A stretch of DNA of 64,000 nucleotides from Kordia sp. TARA_039_SRF (GCA_006383075.2 SMNH02000001.1:62001-126000); one strand, 5' to 3'; shown: positions 34,153 through 43,437, counted from the stretch's first letter. The notes: generated by a model from the sequence alone, not told the origin. Program-made: numbers and translations.

Positions 34153-35154
34153 TCAATCCAGCTTCTCCGTTAATTTTTTAAATACTTTTTTAGGATTTTT
34201 ATTTTGATATAGAATGGCGTATACAGCGCTAATGATAGGAATTTGCGTTTTTTTCTCGTTCTTTTGATTGAGTTCGTAGGCACTTTTGGTGGCGTAATAT
34301 CCTTCGGCAACCATGTTCATTTCCATTTGTGCAGACTTGACCGTGTAGCCTTTTCCAACCATGTTTCCAAACATTCGGTTTCGTGAAAATACGGAATAGC
34401 CCGTTACTAATAAATCGCCCAAATATGCAGAGTTATTAATATTTCGCTTCATCTTGTGAACTTTCTTAATAAAACGCTTCATCTCACGAATGGCATTGCT
34501 CATCAATACGCTTTGGAAATTATCTCCATAACCCAATCCGTGCGCAATTCCTGCAGCGATAGCGTAGATATTTTTTAGCATCACAGCGTATTCTGTACCA
34601 ATCACATCATCGCTGATTTTTGTTTTGATATAATCGCTCGATAACGTATCTGCAATGGTTTGTGCTTTTTGCTGGTCGGCGCAGGAAATCGTTAAATACG
34701 ACAAACGCTCAAGCGCGACTTCTTCTGCGTGACACGGTCCGGCAATGACGGCAATATTCTCAAACGGAATGTGGTAAATATCATGAAAATGCTCTCCAAC
34801 CAACAATCCCGATTCAGGAATGATTCCTTTTACGGCAGAAACTATAATTTTATCCGTAATATCAACGGTGAGTTTTTGCAATTCGCCATAAATAAACGCA
34901 GACGGAATCACAAAAATCAACACATCAGCATAGTCTGCAATCTCGTCAATATCGTTGCTTAATTTTAGCTTTTCAGTATGAAATTCTACGGAACTTAAAT
35001 AGCTTGGGTTGTGTTGTTCTTTCAGTAAATGCTCTTTTGTATACACACTTCGCATGTACCAGCCAATTTCGTCTAAATTTTCACTAAGCATCTTTACAAT
35101 GGCAGTTGCCCAACTTCCAGCTCCAAAAACGGCATATTTTAGTTTGTTGTCCAT
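34153..35154 (-). CDS. gpsA: NAD(P)-dependent glycerol-3-phosphate dehydrogenase
   Basis: 333-aa enzyme that reduces dihydroxyacetone phosphate to glycerol-3-phosphate for phospholipids. GAGSWATAIVKMLSEN is the Rossmann motif; VIAGPCHAEEVALERLS, MLKNIYAIAAGIAHGLGYGDN with the catalytic Lys and the C-terminal LGDLLVTGYSVFSRNRMFG are characteristic. It is a single gene, divergent from the next. Confidence 0.92.
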   Translation of the reverse strand: MDNKLKYAVFGAGSWATAIVKMLSENLDEIGWYMRSVYTKEHLLKEQHNPSYLSSVEFHTEKLKLSNDIDEIADYADVLIFVIPSAFIYGELQKLTVDITDKIIVSAVKGIIPESGLLVGEHFHDIYHIPFENIAVIAGPCHAEEVALERLSYLTISCADQQKAQTIADTLSSDYIKTKISDDVIGTEYAVMLKNIYAIAAGIAHGLGYGDNFQSVLMSNAIREMKRFIKKVHKMKRNINNSAYLGDLLVTGYSVFSRNRMFGNMVGKGYTVKSAQMEMNMVAEGYYATKSAYELNQKNEKKTQIPIISAVYAILYQNKNPKKVFKKLTEKLD

Positions 35155-35282
35155 AAAAGGTGAATCTATGATTCAAAAATACATAAAATATCGCTCTTAC
35201 GCTTGTCTTGTCTTTCAGGTACTTAACATTTTGGCATGTGTTTTGAAAGTAATTAAAATAGTAACAACAAAACGATTGGCTT

Positions 35283-36230
35283 ATGAAGACTATAAAATTA
35301 CTTTTCGCAATTACCTTATTTAGTTTTACAATGAGTTCTTGTTATACAGAAGTTATTGTAGAAGACCCAATTATTGACGAGCCAGGGATTTCGTTAAATC
35401 AGTTACTAAGCTCGTATGAATTGTGGTATGTAAACATTAATCAGACAACAGGAAATGGAGAAGTTCCTTTTTTACAGCGAGCATTTACCGTTTCTTTTTT
35501 AAACGGCGTGATGTATGCAAACAATAACATTTCGGGCATTGGAAACAACGGAAACGGATTCGGAATTGATGTTGGTGTGTACAGTACAGATTTCGATTTT
35601 GTAGACATTGATCATGATATTGACGGCTATTATCCGCTGCAAGTATTTCAAATTAGTCCAAACAGAATTCGCATGTACGATGCATCTAGTAATACCAGTT
35701 ATTATTTGACAGGCTATCAGCGTTCTAATTTTGATTACGACTTTGTATTCTATGATAACATTCACTATTTGTTGCAAGAATTTACCACGTGGAAAAAAAT
35801 CTATACAAGTCAGGAAGGTATGTTGAACGAGTTTGACAATGAAAACTTTCTCACCTTTTTAGCAGGAGGAAATGATGACACGTTCTTGTCCTCTACAGAC
35901 CCTGAAGATACACCAGTGGCGAATATAGTATACGATTACGAAGGAATTTATACAGTGTATGATGTACAAGGCGATCCATATTCAAAAGTTTTAACATTAG
36001 ATTATGATTACTTGGACAATGAATACTTTGAACTCAACGTTATTAATGACGAAACTATCGAGTTATTTCACCCAGATTCGGGAACGACATACGAGTTTCA
36101 AGGAAGAGGTTTCATCCAATATTTGCGTTCTTCTGATACCACAGGAAACGGAAAAGCGGCGAAACAAACAGGAAAAAAACGTAAAAAAATCATCAATAAA
36201 ATATTCAATAAAGATGATTTTAAGAAATAA
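35283..36230 (+). CDS. lipoprotein of unknown function
   Basis: 315-aa protein beginning MKTIKLLFAITLFSFTMSSC, a lipoprotein signal with the lipobox SSC. The mature part is acidic and rich in Asn, Asp and Tyr, with an eight-strand-like beta pattern (YELWYVNINQTTGNGEV, FTVSFLNGVMYANNNI, FVDIDHDIDGYYPLQVFQI), resembling nicotinic-receptor-like or lipocalin-like lipoproteins of flavobacteria, but no family is certain. The C-terminus is strongly Lys-rich (KKRKKIINKIF). A terminator follows. Confidence 0.78.
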   Translation: MKTIKLLFAITLFSFTMSSCYTEVIVEDPIIDEPGISLNQLLSSYELWYVNINQTTGNGEVPFLQRAFTVSFLNGVMYANNNISGIGNNGNGFGIDVGVYSTDFDFVDIDHDIDGYYPLQVFQISPNRIRMYDASSNTSYYLTGYQRSNFDYDFVFYDNIHYLLQEFTTWKKIYTSQEGMLNEFDNENFLTFLAGGNDDTFLSSTDPEDTPVANIVYDYEGIYTVYDVQGDPYSKVLTLDYDYLDNEYFELNVINDETIELFHPDSGTTYEFQGRGFIQYLRSSDTTGNGKAAKQTGKKRKKIINKIFNKDDFKK

Positions 36231-36262
36231 GATATAAAGACTTTGGTTGGTTATTTAGTTTA

Positions 36263-36303
36263 GAAACAGTCTTTGCATTCGTGTAAAGGCTGTTTCTTTT
36301 TTA
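36263..36303 (+). terminator. terminator of the lipoprotein gene
   Basis: GAAACAGTCTTT (36263-36274) pairs with AAAGGCTGTTTC (36285-36296) with one G-U pair, then a T run. Confidence 0.8.
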
Positions 36304-36397
36304 TTGCTGCAAATTACAATTTCGCCAAAAGGTATATTTTTTCAGACCAAACAAACAAATTCTCAGTGTTTAAAACCTAAAAAGGGGAAAAATCCCC

Positions 36398-36429
36398 TTG
36401 TGCGATACCTTGTAAACTTCCTAATATTG
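36398..36429 (+). promoter_or_regulatory. possible promoter of the gene at 36450
   Basis: TTG (36398-36400), 21-nt spacer, TAATATTG (36422-36429), one mismatch from TAnnTTTG. It is preceded by a small hairpin AAGGGGA-N4-TCCCCTT (36382-36399). Confidence 0.35.
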
Positions 36430-36449
36430 CGTACTAAATAATCAATGTC

Positions 36450-36836
36450 ATGAGAAGTTACCGACCGCTAATCATAATTCCACTTTCTGTAGTGTTAATC
36501 ATTTTGATGGTGATTACTTCTTTTACAACACCTAAAAAACAGATTGTTGGTGCTTGGGTTTCTCAAGAAAACCCTACGAATAAAATTGAGTTTCTGCAAA
36601 ATGGAATTGCCAAATCATATTCTGAAACCGCTGAAAGCAAACCACTGTATTATACAATTACTACAGAATGCAATCACCATGAATCGAATGCATCTTTGTG
36701 TGTGAAAATTATTGACGATGAAGCCAATTTGTTCAAATGTTACGAACTAAAAGATGTGGAAGCGAAAGATGATAATGTCTTAGTATTGGTAGATGCGGAT
36801 ACGAATGAAGAACATTTCTACACGAAAGTGTATTAG
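36450..36836 (+). CDS. small membrane-anchored or secreted hypothetical protein
   Basis: 128-aa protein with an N-terminal hydrophobic segment (RPLIIIPLSVVLIILMVITS) and a small beta-rich domain: IVGAWVSQENPTNKIEFLQN, SLCVKIIDDEANLFKCYEL and a closing EEHFYTKVY. The GAWV...I.F..NG pattern is common in lipocalin-like proteins of Bacteroidota. Function unknown. Confidence 0.72.
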   Translation: MRSYRPLIIIPLSVVLIILMVITSFTTPKKQIVGAWVSQENPTNKIEFLQNGIAKSYSETAESKPLYYTITTECNHHESNASLCVKIIDDEANLFKCYELKDVEAKDDNVLVLVDADTNEEHFYTKVY

Positions 36837-36875
36837 GTTTATTGAAAGATTAAAGGATTGAAGAATTCAATGATT

Positions 36876-36903
36876 AAAAAGCTTTAGAGCGAAGCACTCT
36901 AAA
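36876..36903 (-). terminator. terminator of the yicC-gmk-nadD operon
   Basis: TTTAGAG (36883-36889) pairs with CTCTAAA (36897-36903). On the minus strand the stem is followed by GC and then a T run. Confidence 0.5.
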
Positions 36904-36975
36904 ACTCTAAAAGCAAAAGCAGTCTACAGCAAAGCAAGTCTAAAAATCGAAGAGGTCTAATCAAGTCTAAAAAAC

Positions 36976-37557
36976 TTACTTCTTATAAAAATTCATCTCA
37001 TCAATATACGTCCAAACTTCCTTTGGTAACAACGGCTTGATATTTTTTTGCTCTTTAATAGCATTTCGAATAAATGTAGAAGAAATCTCCATAATTGGAG
37101 CAGAAACGCGGTGAATTTTTGGATGATTTTCAAATTGATGTTCTATTGTTCCTTCTGAAATTCGAGGATAGACATACACTTCATGATTTGCTAAAATAAC
37201 TTCGTAGTTTTTCCACTTGTGCAAACTCTTCAAATTATCCTCGCCCATAATGAGGCAAAACTCATGTTCAGGATATTTTTCTTGTAAATGTGCTAGCGTA
37301 TGTACAGTATAATTCGGTTGTGGTAAGTCAAACTCAATCTTGCTAGGCTTGATTTTTGGATAGTTTTCCGTAGCAATCATGACCATTTCATAACGATGAT
37401 GATTTGCTAATAGCGAACTTTTCTTTTTAAACGGATTGTGCGGCGTTACTACCATCCAAATGGCATCCAAATCGCTGTATTCTGCCATATGATTGGCAAT
37501 TGCCAAATGTCCAATATGAATAGGATTAAACGTCCCAAAATACAAACCGACCTTCAT
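36976..37557 (-). CDS. nadD: nicotinate-nucleotide adenylyltransferase
   Basis: 193-aa nucleotidyltransferase forming NaAD from NaMN and ATP. LYFGTFNPIHIGHLAIAN is the (H/T)xGH motif, VTPHNPFKKK binds substrate and ISSTFIRNAIKE is the C-terminal ISSTxIR motif. It is the housekeeping NAD enzyme and is placed away from the NAD/ADP-ribose block, in an operon with gmk and yicC (5-nt gap). Confidence 0.95.
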   Translation of the reverse strand: MKVGLYFGTFNPIHIGHLAIANHMAEYSDLDAIWMVVTPHNPFKKKSSLLANHHRYEMVMIATENYPKIKPSKIEFDLPQPNYTVHTLAHLQEKYPEHEFCLIMGEDNLKSLHKWKNYEVILANHEVYVYPRISEGTIEHQFENHPKIHRVSAPIMEISSTFIRNAIKEQKNIKPLLPKEVWTYIDEMNFYKK

Positions 37558-37562
37558 ACTGC

Positions 37563-38144
37563 TTACAAATTTTCAATTCCTAAAAACTCAGCAACTACAC
37601 GAACGGCTTCGGCTTTTGCCTTGTCCAAATCATCGTTCATAATGCGAACATCAAATTGTGGTGCGGTTGCCATTTCTGCAGGCGCTTTGGCAATGCGCAT
37701 GTTGATTTTCTCTTGATTCTCGGTTTTTCTGCCTTTTAAACGTTTAATCAATTCGTTGATGTTTGGCGGTTCTACAAAAACCGTCAATGTTTCTTCTGGG
37801 AATTTTCGCTTAATTCGCAATGCGCCAACCACATCAATATCAAAAATCACGTTGCGTCCAGCATCACAAATACGATCGACTTCGGTTTGTAGTGTTCCGT
37901 AATAATTTTCAGGATACACTTCTTCCCACTCTAAAAACGCTTTATTTTTAATTTTTTGTTTAAAATCTTTCGGAGATAAAAAATAATAATCCTTTCCATC
38001 GACTTCATTTCCGCGCTTTTCGCGAGAAGCTGCCGAAATGGAAAATTCTAAATTCAATTCAGGAACACCTAACAAATGTCGAACAATAGTAGTTTTTCCA
38101 GCGCCAGATGGAGCCGCAAATACAATCAATTTTCCTCTTTTCAT
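37563..38144 (-). CDS. gmk: guanylate kinase
   Basis: 193-aa enzyme phosphorylating GMP to GDP. VFAAPSGAGKTTIVRHLL is the P-loop; FSISAASREKRGNEVDGKDY and FLEWEEVYPENYYGT bind GMP. It overlaps yicC by 1 nt. yicC-gmk-nadD is a common Bacteroidota arrangement. Confidence 0.96.
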   Translation of the reverse strand: MKRGKLIVFAAPSGAGKTTIVRHLLGVPELNLEFSISAASREKRGNEVDGKDYYFLSPKDFKQKIKNKAFLEWEEVYPENYYGTLQTEVDRICDAGRNVIFDIDVVGALRIKRKFPEETLTVFVEPPNINELIKRLKGRKTENQEKINMRIAKAPAEMATAPQFDVRIMNDDLDKAKAEAVRVVAEFLGIENL

Positions 38145-39004
38145 TACAAAACGTTTAGCAATTGTTCTTTAATTTTTTCCAATTCGTCTTTCATTTGAAC
38201 CACTAATTGCTGCATCGGCGCATAATTAGATTTAGAACCTATGGTGTTGATTTCTCGTCCAATTTCTTGGGAGATAAAACCAAGTTTTTTTCCGTTAGAA
38301 TTGGAAGATCGTAACGATTTTGAGAAATAATCTAAATGATTTGCCAAACGCACTTTTTCTTCTGTGATGTCAAATTTTTCTAGGTAATAAATCAACTCTT
38401 GTTCGAAACGATTCTCGTCTACTTGCTCTTTCAAATCGTCTAAAGCTTTTCGCAAACGGACTTTTACAGAAGCCATACGTTCATCGTCCATATCAGTTAC
38501 TTTTTGAAGCAACTCAGCAATATTGTTGATGCGCAAAGTAAAATCTTCTTCCAGTACTTTTCCTTCCGTAATTCGGTATTCATCTAGTTGTTCAATAGCG
38601 TGTTGCAGTGCATTTTGAATCACTTCAAACTCTTTTTCATCAATCTCTTCGCGTTCTGTTTTTAATGAATCTGGCATTCGCACGACCATTTTCAACAAAT
38701 CAACAGCATCTACGTCGGGTTGAATTTCACGAAGCTGACGCATATATTCGTTTACCACAGCTTTATTAATCACTGTAGACGTTTCTTCAGCAGTCATTTC
38801 CAAATACAGCGAAAAATCGACTTTTCCACGCAATAAAGTCTTTGCAATTATTTTGCGCATGCTCAATTCTTTTTCTCGATAATACGAGGGAATACGCGCG
38901 TTTAAATCTAAGCTCTTACTATTGAGTGATTTTAATTCAATCGTTATTTTTTTGGATGGAAGTTGTTCAACAGCCTTCCCAAATCCGGTCATAGACTTTA
39001 TCAT
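38144..39004 (-). CDS. yicC: YicC family endoribonuclease
   Basis: 286-aa protein. The start MIKSMTGFGKA, the NSKSLDLNARIPSYYREKEL segment and the C-terminal GKKLGFISQEIGREINTIGS with KIKEQLLNVL are diagnostic of YicC, recently assigned as an RNase in E. coli. First gene of yicC-gmk-nadD. Confidence 0.95.
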   Translation of the reverse strand: MIKSMTGFGKAVEQLPSKKITIELKSLNSKSLDLNARIPSYYREKELSMRKIIAKTLLRGKVDFSLYLEMTAEETSTVINKAVVNEYMRQLREIQPDVDAVDLLKMVVRMPDSLKTEREEIDEKEFEVIQNALQHAIEQLDEYRITEGKVLEEDFTLRINNIAELLQKVTDMDDERMASVKVRLRKALDDLKEQVDENRFEQELIYYLEKFDITEEKVRLANHLDYFSKSLRSSNSNGKKLGFISQEIGREINTIGSKSNYAPMQQLVVQMKDELEKIKEQLLNVL

Positions 39005-39143
39005 ACCGCAAAAATAGTAAAATTAGCGACAACGCTTGCTATTCTGTACATTTTCAAACATATTCCTAAAATCAATAACAAGCTTTCACTAAAAAATTCC
39101 ATTTAAAACTAGATGAGTTCTGAATAAAAATCGATAGCAATTT

Positions 39144-39403
39144 TCTCTTTTCCGCAGTGTAGTAGGATTTTTTCGTTAAAAATTTCTGAAGCCTTGGAAG
39201 AAATTTAGAAAAAATCATGCGGTTTTGCTTTTCTCACTAAAGAGAAAGCAAAAACACCTCTGGAAAAGTGCCCTTTCTTTTGTTTCTTTTCTTTGGGCAA
39301 GCAAAGAATAAGAAAATAGACAACTAATTTTCGGTTTCTTAAAATTTATTTCATTGAGAAGAAACAATTTTATTTGAATAAAACTTGTATCGAACTGATG
39401 TTA
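39144..39403. repeat. 260-bp non-coding repeat, copy 1
   Basis: Most of the 457-nt gap between yicC and prsW. It runs from CTCTTTTCCGCAGTGTAG to CGAACTGATGTTA and is closely similar along its whole length to 41705-41967 in the same orientation, with shared blocks such as TTTCTGAAGCCTTGGAAGAA, AACACCTCTGGAAAAGTG and TTTCTTTGGGCAAGCAAAGA. No open frame is conserved between the copies. The function is unknown: a mobile miniature element or an RNA are possible. Confidence 0.8.
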
Positions 39404-39461
39404 AACCCCTAAAAATCCTTCATAATATCTGTTGTTTTTATATTTTTGAGAAAATTAACGA

Positions 39462-40139
39462 ATGCCACTATTATTACTATCCATTGCGCCCGCGCTTTTG
39501 ATTATTTTTTACATTTATTACAGTGATAAATATGACAAAGAGCCGCGACATCTCCTTGTAATTTGCTTTTTGCTTGGAGCTGTAGGTAGTATTTTAATTT
39601 CTACAGGTACTAATGAGGTAATTTCTACGTATTATCCTGAGCTAAAACTCAAAGTGTGGTGGATTCAATTTTGCAAAGCCTTTTTTGTAGTCGCGTTGGT
39701 GGAAGAATTCAGTAAATACATTTTCGTTCGTTATTTTGCACAGCGACATAGAGAATTTGACGAACCTTACGACGGAATTATGTATGCGATTATGGTTTCT
39801 ATGGGTTTTGCGGTGACTGAAAATTTAGCCTATGTATTTGAAAGTGGTATTGAAGCAGCTATCTACAGAGCTTTTACAGCAGTTCCAGCGCATGCAACGT
39901 TCGGAATTATTATGGGATATTATATGGGAAAGGCGAAATTTTCCCGAAATCGTGTCAAATACAATCTCTTAGGATTGGGATTGGCAACAGTCTTTCACGG
40001 AACGTATGATTTTTTTCTGTTTATTGAATACATTCCAGGAATTTCTATAGGTGCTTTTATGTCGTTAGCAGTAGGGATTTTGCTTTCGCAGAAGGCAATT
40101 CGAATTCATCAGCAGAATTCACACTTTAAGCCAAAGTAG
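39462..40139 (+). CDS. PrsW family intramembrane metalloprotease
   Basis: 225-aa protein with about seven helices. The active-site pattern is present: VEEFSKYIFVRYF (the EE), AVTENLAYVFE, PAHATFGIIMGYYMG and VFHGTYDFF. PrsW members cleave anti-sigma factors or relatives in the membrane. Its 3' end overlaps the convergent hydrolase gene by 14 nt. Confidence 0.88.
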   Translation: MPLLLLSIAPALLIIFYIYYSDKYDKEPRHLLVICFLLGAVGSILISTGTNEVISTYYPELKLKVWWIQFCKAFFVVALVEEFSKYIFVRYFAQRHREFDEPYDGIMYAIMVSMGFAVTENLAYVFESGIEAAIYRAFTAVPAHATFGIIMGYYMGKAKFSRNRVKYNLLGLGLATVFHGTYDFFLFIEYIPGISIGAFMSLAVGILLSQKAIRIHQQNSHFKPK

Positions 40140-41094
40140 CAAAGTCAAACGCTCTTTTTTCATTGTAATACACTTCACCGCCATCAAAAAAGCCTACATG
40201 TCCGCCATATTTTGGCATTTCAAAATAAAAATTTTCATTCTGTTCTGCTTCTTCTATCGGGTAACAACATTTGGATAAAAAAGAATCATTTTTAGCGTTT
40301 ATCAATAATGTCGGAATTTTAATAGTTGGAATAAACTGTCTGGACGAACACTTGTCGTAATAATCTTGCGCATCTTCAAAACCGTGCGCTTTGGACGTAT
40401 ACAAGTTGTCAATTTGAAACATAGACTTTGCTTTTTCAATCTCTTCCAAACTAATCAAACTTGGAAAAGCAGCGTGTTTTTCTAGTAACTTTCTTCGCAA
40501 ATACTTAATAAACATCTTATTATATAAATAATTTTCTGCACGACGCATTTGCTTCAAAGAGCCATCTAGTCGACACGGAACTGAAACGGCGATAGCTGCT
40601 TTTACTTCTTTCGGAACGCGAATGGGTTCGCCTAAATATTTCAACAACAAATTTCCACCCAAACTAAACCCTTTCATCACAATATGTCCGTATTGTGGAT
40701 AGTGAGTTAAAATATATGTCATCACTTCTCGTAAATCTTCTGTAGCGCCAGCGGTATACGCTCTAAACAAACGATTCTGTTCGCCGCTGCAACTTCTATA
40801 ATTCATTGCAACTGCATCATAACCATTTCGATTAAAAACCTTAGCAGTTCCTTTAATGTACGCACGTTGCGCGTTACCTTCCAAACCGTGTAAAATCACA
40901 ATTAGTTTGGAAACATTTTTATGATGCGCGGCATAACTCCAATCCAAATCTATAAAATCGTTATCGCTTAAGGTAATGCGTTCTCTTCTTTGATACACAC
41001 CATCAACTTTTCTGTACAAACCAGCATAAATTGTAGAAAAATGCCCGTTTTTAAAAATATGTGGCGGATTGTAATTGCTTTTAATTATTGGCAT
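40126..41094 (-). CDS. YheT-family alpha/beta hydrolase
   Basis: 322-aa enzyme. Start of the domain NGHFSTIYAGLYR, oxyanion region VILHGLEGNAQRAYIKG, nucleophile elbow KGFSLGGNLLLKYLG, distal LLINAKNDSFLSK and catalytic His in YGGHVGFF. YheT/ABHD1-like proteins are predicted carboxylesterases. A 36-nt divergent spacer separates it from the thioesterase gene. Confidence 0.9.
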   Translation of the reverse strand: MPIIKSNYNPPHIFKNGHFSTIYAGLYRKVDGVYQRRERITLSDNDFIDLDWSYAAHHKNVSKLIVILHGLEGNAQRAYIKGTAKVFNRNGYDAVAMNYRSCSGEQNRLFRAYTAGATEDLREVMTYILTHYPQYGHIVMKGFSLGGNLLLKYLGEPIRVPKEVKAAIAVSVPCRLDGSLKQMRRAENYLYNKMFIKYLRRKLLEKHAAFPSLISLEEIEKAKSMFQIDNLYTSKAHGFEDAQDYYDKCSSRQFIPTIKIPTLLINAKNDSFLSKCCYPIEEAEQNENFYFEMPKYGGHVGFFDGGEVYYNEKRAFDFATLA

Positions 41095-41130
41095 GTTATT
41101 TTTGGTACTGAAAAATAAAAATTAAATATA

Positions 41131-41607
41131 ATGTATTTTAAAGAATTTGACATTCGTTGGAGTGATTTAGATGCAAATCGCCACTTAGCCAACTCAGCAT
41201 ATATCAATTTCATGAGTCATACACGTATGGGATTTTTGATTGAAAATGGCTTTACACAAAAAGAATTAGCCAAAAACAACATTGGTCCGGTCGTATTTTA
41301 TGAACACATGTATTACTTTAAAGAAGCCTTTCCAGGAAAACCTGTACGTGTTTCTTTAGAAATAGCAGGTTTAAGCGAAGACGGAATGTTCTTTGAATTT
41401 CTTCATAATTTTTACGATACGAATGGAAAAAACTTTGCCAGCTGCGAAATGATGGGCGCTTGGATTGATTTGCAAACACGCCAACTTATCGGTTTACCAG
41501 CACAATTTAACGATGCGATACGCAATGTACCACGCGCAAAAAACTTCAAAATCTTAACCAAAGAAGATACACGTCGTTTCGGGAAAAAACCTGAAAACTT
41601 ACAGTAA
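41131..41607 (+). CDS. acyl-CoA thioesterase (hotdog fold)
   Basis: 158-aa 4-hydroxybenzoyl-CoA/YbgC-like thioesterase. FDIRWSDLDANRHLANSAYI contains the active-site Asp, followed by FMSHTRMGFL. It lacks a signal peptide and acts in the cytosol on an unknown acyl-CoA. It lies between the two copies of the 260-bp repeat. Confidence 0.88.
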   Translation: MYFKEFDIRWSDLDANRHLANSAYINFMSHTRMGFLIENGFTQKELAKNNIGPVVFYEHMYYFKEAFPGKPVRVSLEIAGLSEDGMFFEFLHNFYDTNGKNFASCEMMGAWIDLQTRQLIGLPAQFNDAIRNVPRAKNFKILTKEDTRRFGKKPENLQ

Positions 41608-41704
41608 CTATTTGATTGTTAGTTAAAAAAAAGTACATTTAGTTACACCTTAACAAAAAACTTTAATAACTAACGTAAGTTCGACATAAAAAACCAACAG
41701 TAGT

Positions 41705-41967
41705 GTCTTCTTTTCCGCAGTGTAGCAAGGATTTTTCGTTAAAAATTTCTGAAGCCTTGGAAGAAATTTAGAAAAATCATTGCGATTTTGTTTTTCTCCC
41801 TAAAGAGAAAAGCAAAAACACCTCTGGAAAAGTGCCTTTTCTTTTGTTTCTTTTCTTTGGGCAAGCAAAGAACAAGAAAATAAACAGCTGATTTTTAGTT
41901 TTTTAAAAATTAGTTTAATGAGAAGGAGCAATTTTATTTGAATGAAATTTATATCGAGCTGACATTA
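41705..41967. repeat. 260-bp non-coding repeat, copy 2
   Basis: Fills most of the 377-nt gap before the DUF1761 gene. It matches copy 1 (39144-39403) in the same orientation with scattered substitutions and small indels. It ends just before the DUF1761 start codon, so it must supply part of that gene's leader. Confidence 0.8.
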
Positions 41968-41984
41968 ACTAACACTCACTAATT

Positions 41985-42416
41985 ATGGAAAACGTAAATT
42001 GGATTGCACTCATTGTGGCTGCACTATCAACACTCGTCATCGGATTTATTTGGTACGGACCTTTATTTGGAAAAGCTTGGATGAAAGAAACAGGCATCAC
42101 AGAAGCTCAAGCACAAAAAGGAATGCCGTTGCGCTTTGGACTCAGCGTAGTTTTGGCGTTTGCAGCCGTATTTTTTATTTACATGATTTCTGTCGTTTCT
42201 GGAGGAGAACCAGGCGATCCACACGGACAAGAAAAATATTTAACTTTTGGTCACGGAGCAGCTCATGGAGCTTTTGTGGCACTTTTTATTGCCATGCCAG
42301 TTCTAGCGACAAATGCACTTTTTGAACAAAAATCATTCAAATACATTCTCATCAACGTCGGCTATTGGGTAGTCACGTTTGCCATTATGGGCGGAATTGT
42401 GAATGCTTGGACATAA
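41985..42416 (+). CDS. DUF1761 family membrane protein
   Basis: 143-aa integral membrane protein with four predicted helices: NWIALIVAALSTLVIGFIWY at the start, a second near residue 50 (FGLSVVLAFAAVFFIYMI), HGAAHGAFVALFIAMPVLAT and the last near the C-terminus. WYGPLFGKAWM is a DUF1761 hallmark. Function unknown. Confidence 0.88.
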   Translation: MENVNWIALIVAALSTLVIGFIWYGPLFGKAWMKETGITEAQAQKGMPLRFGLSVVLAFAAVFFIYMISVVSGGEPGDPHGQEKYLTFGHGAAHGAFVALFIAMPVLATNALFEQKSFKYILINVGYWVVTFAIMGGIVNAWT

Positions 42417-42534
42417 CGGTTAGATAGAAATTCTGAATTTTAATAGAAAAAAATGTCAAATCGAGCGCAGTCGAGATTCATTAGAAACCTAATTCTCTTA
42501 GATTTTCGACTGCTCTTAAATCGTTTTGATTAAA

Positions 42535-43242
42535 TCACCCTTTCCAAACAGAATGATTCAAACCAATAATAAACGGAACTCCACGATACACGGCAATATC
42601 CAAGGCTTTTCCGCCACCGCGATGTTCATACCAGCGATTCAAACGGTGATAAAAAATTCCGTTATTCACACCAATAACCCAAACGGTTCCATTGCGGTCA
42701 CACGCAATTTTTTGACCAATTCCGCCACCGCGCAATTGTAACCAACCCATACCATTTCCGCGCCAAATACTACCATCTTCCGCAATAATATACGGAATGC
42801 CATTACTAGCAGCAATATCTACGGCTTTTCCGCCGCCAGGATACAAATTCCAATTGCGTCCATCAAAGGAAAAAATATTATTATTCAAGCCAATCAACCA
42901 TAATTGACCGTTATCGCTGTAAATACGCTTACCGAGTCCATTACCAGGCATCGGAACCCAACCAGAACCAGTTCCTTTCCAAATTCCGTTATTCAATCCA
43001 ATAATATAAGGTGTTCCGTTGTGTACCGCAATATCTTTGGCTTTTCCATTGCCTGGATATTCTCTCCATAAGCGACCATTATATGAAAAAATACTATTTC
43101 CCATACCAATTACCCAAAGCGTTCCATTGTCGTTATAAATGGCTTGTCCCTTTCCACCGCCAGGAAGTTGTTTCCAAATTTGCGCATCTGCGGAAGTGAT
43201 ACAAAACAGTAGTAAAGTGAATATGCAGGTAATTTTTTTCAT
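42535..43242 (-). CDS. secreted tectonin-repeat (beta-propeller lectin-like) protein
   Basis: 235-aa protein with a signal peptide (KITCIFTLLLFCITSADA). The rest is about six tandem units of 33-36 aa, each with GGGK or GNGLGK, then DxGTLWVIGxNNxIF and W, as in tectonin or hemagglutinin-like propellers, which bind sugars or surface glycans. The propeller fills the whole mature protein, with no other domain. It may act outside the cell. Confidence 0.85.
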   Translation of the reverse strand: MKKITCIFTLLLFCITSADAQIWKQLPGGGKGQAIYNDNGTLWVIGMGNSIFSYNGRLWREYPGNGKAKDIAVHNGTPYIIGLNNGIWKGTGSGWVPMPGNGLGKRIYSDNGQLWLIGLNNNIFSFDGRNWNLYPGGGKAVDIAASNGIPYIIAEDGSIWRGNGMGWLQLRGGGIGQKIACDRNGTVWVIGVNNGIFYHRLNRWYEHRGGGKALDIAVYRGVPFIIGLNHSVWKG

Positions 43243-43372
43243 GGTGATTGAATTAATGATTCTCTCTAAAAATACAAATTTAATGCCATTTGATTGAAAA
43301 AAAACACTTTGTATCCTTCATTTTAAAATCAATACTATTTTTTTAAAAAATATTTAAAAATTGAAACAAAAA

Positions 43373-43437
43373 GAAAACGTTTTCGCAAAAATGAGCTCAG
43401 TTTTGTAAAAAATACACAATTGAAAATTTCGCAAAAA
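43373..43437 (+). promoter_or_regulatory. candidate regulatory elements upstream of gltB
   Basis: In the 334-nt gap before gltB there is a perfect 12-bp palindrome GAAAACGTTTTC (43373-43384) and two copies of TTTCGCAAAAA (43381-43391 and 43427-43437). These are candidate regulator sites; no promoter is clear. The rest of the gap is AT-rich without a frame I trust. Confidence 0.35.

Noticed and set aside
39144-39403. 260-bp element as a small protein gene
   Set aside because: No frame is open in both copies; indels differ between them.
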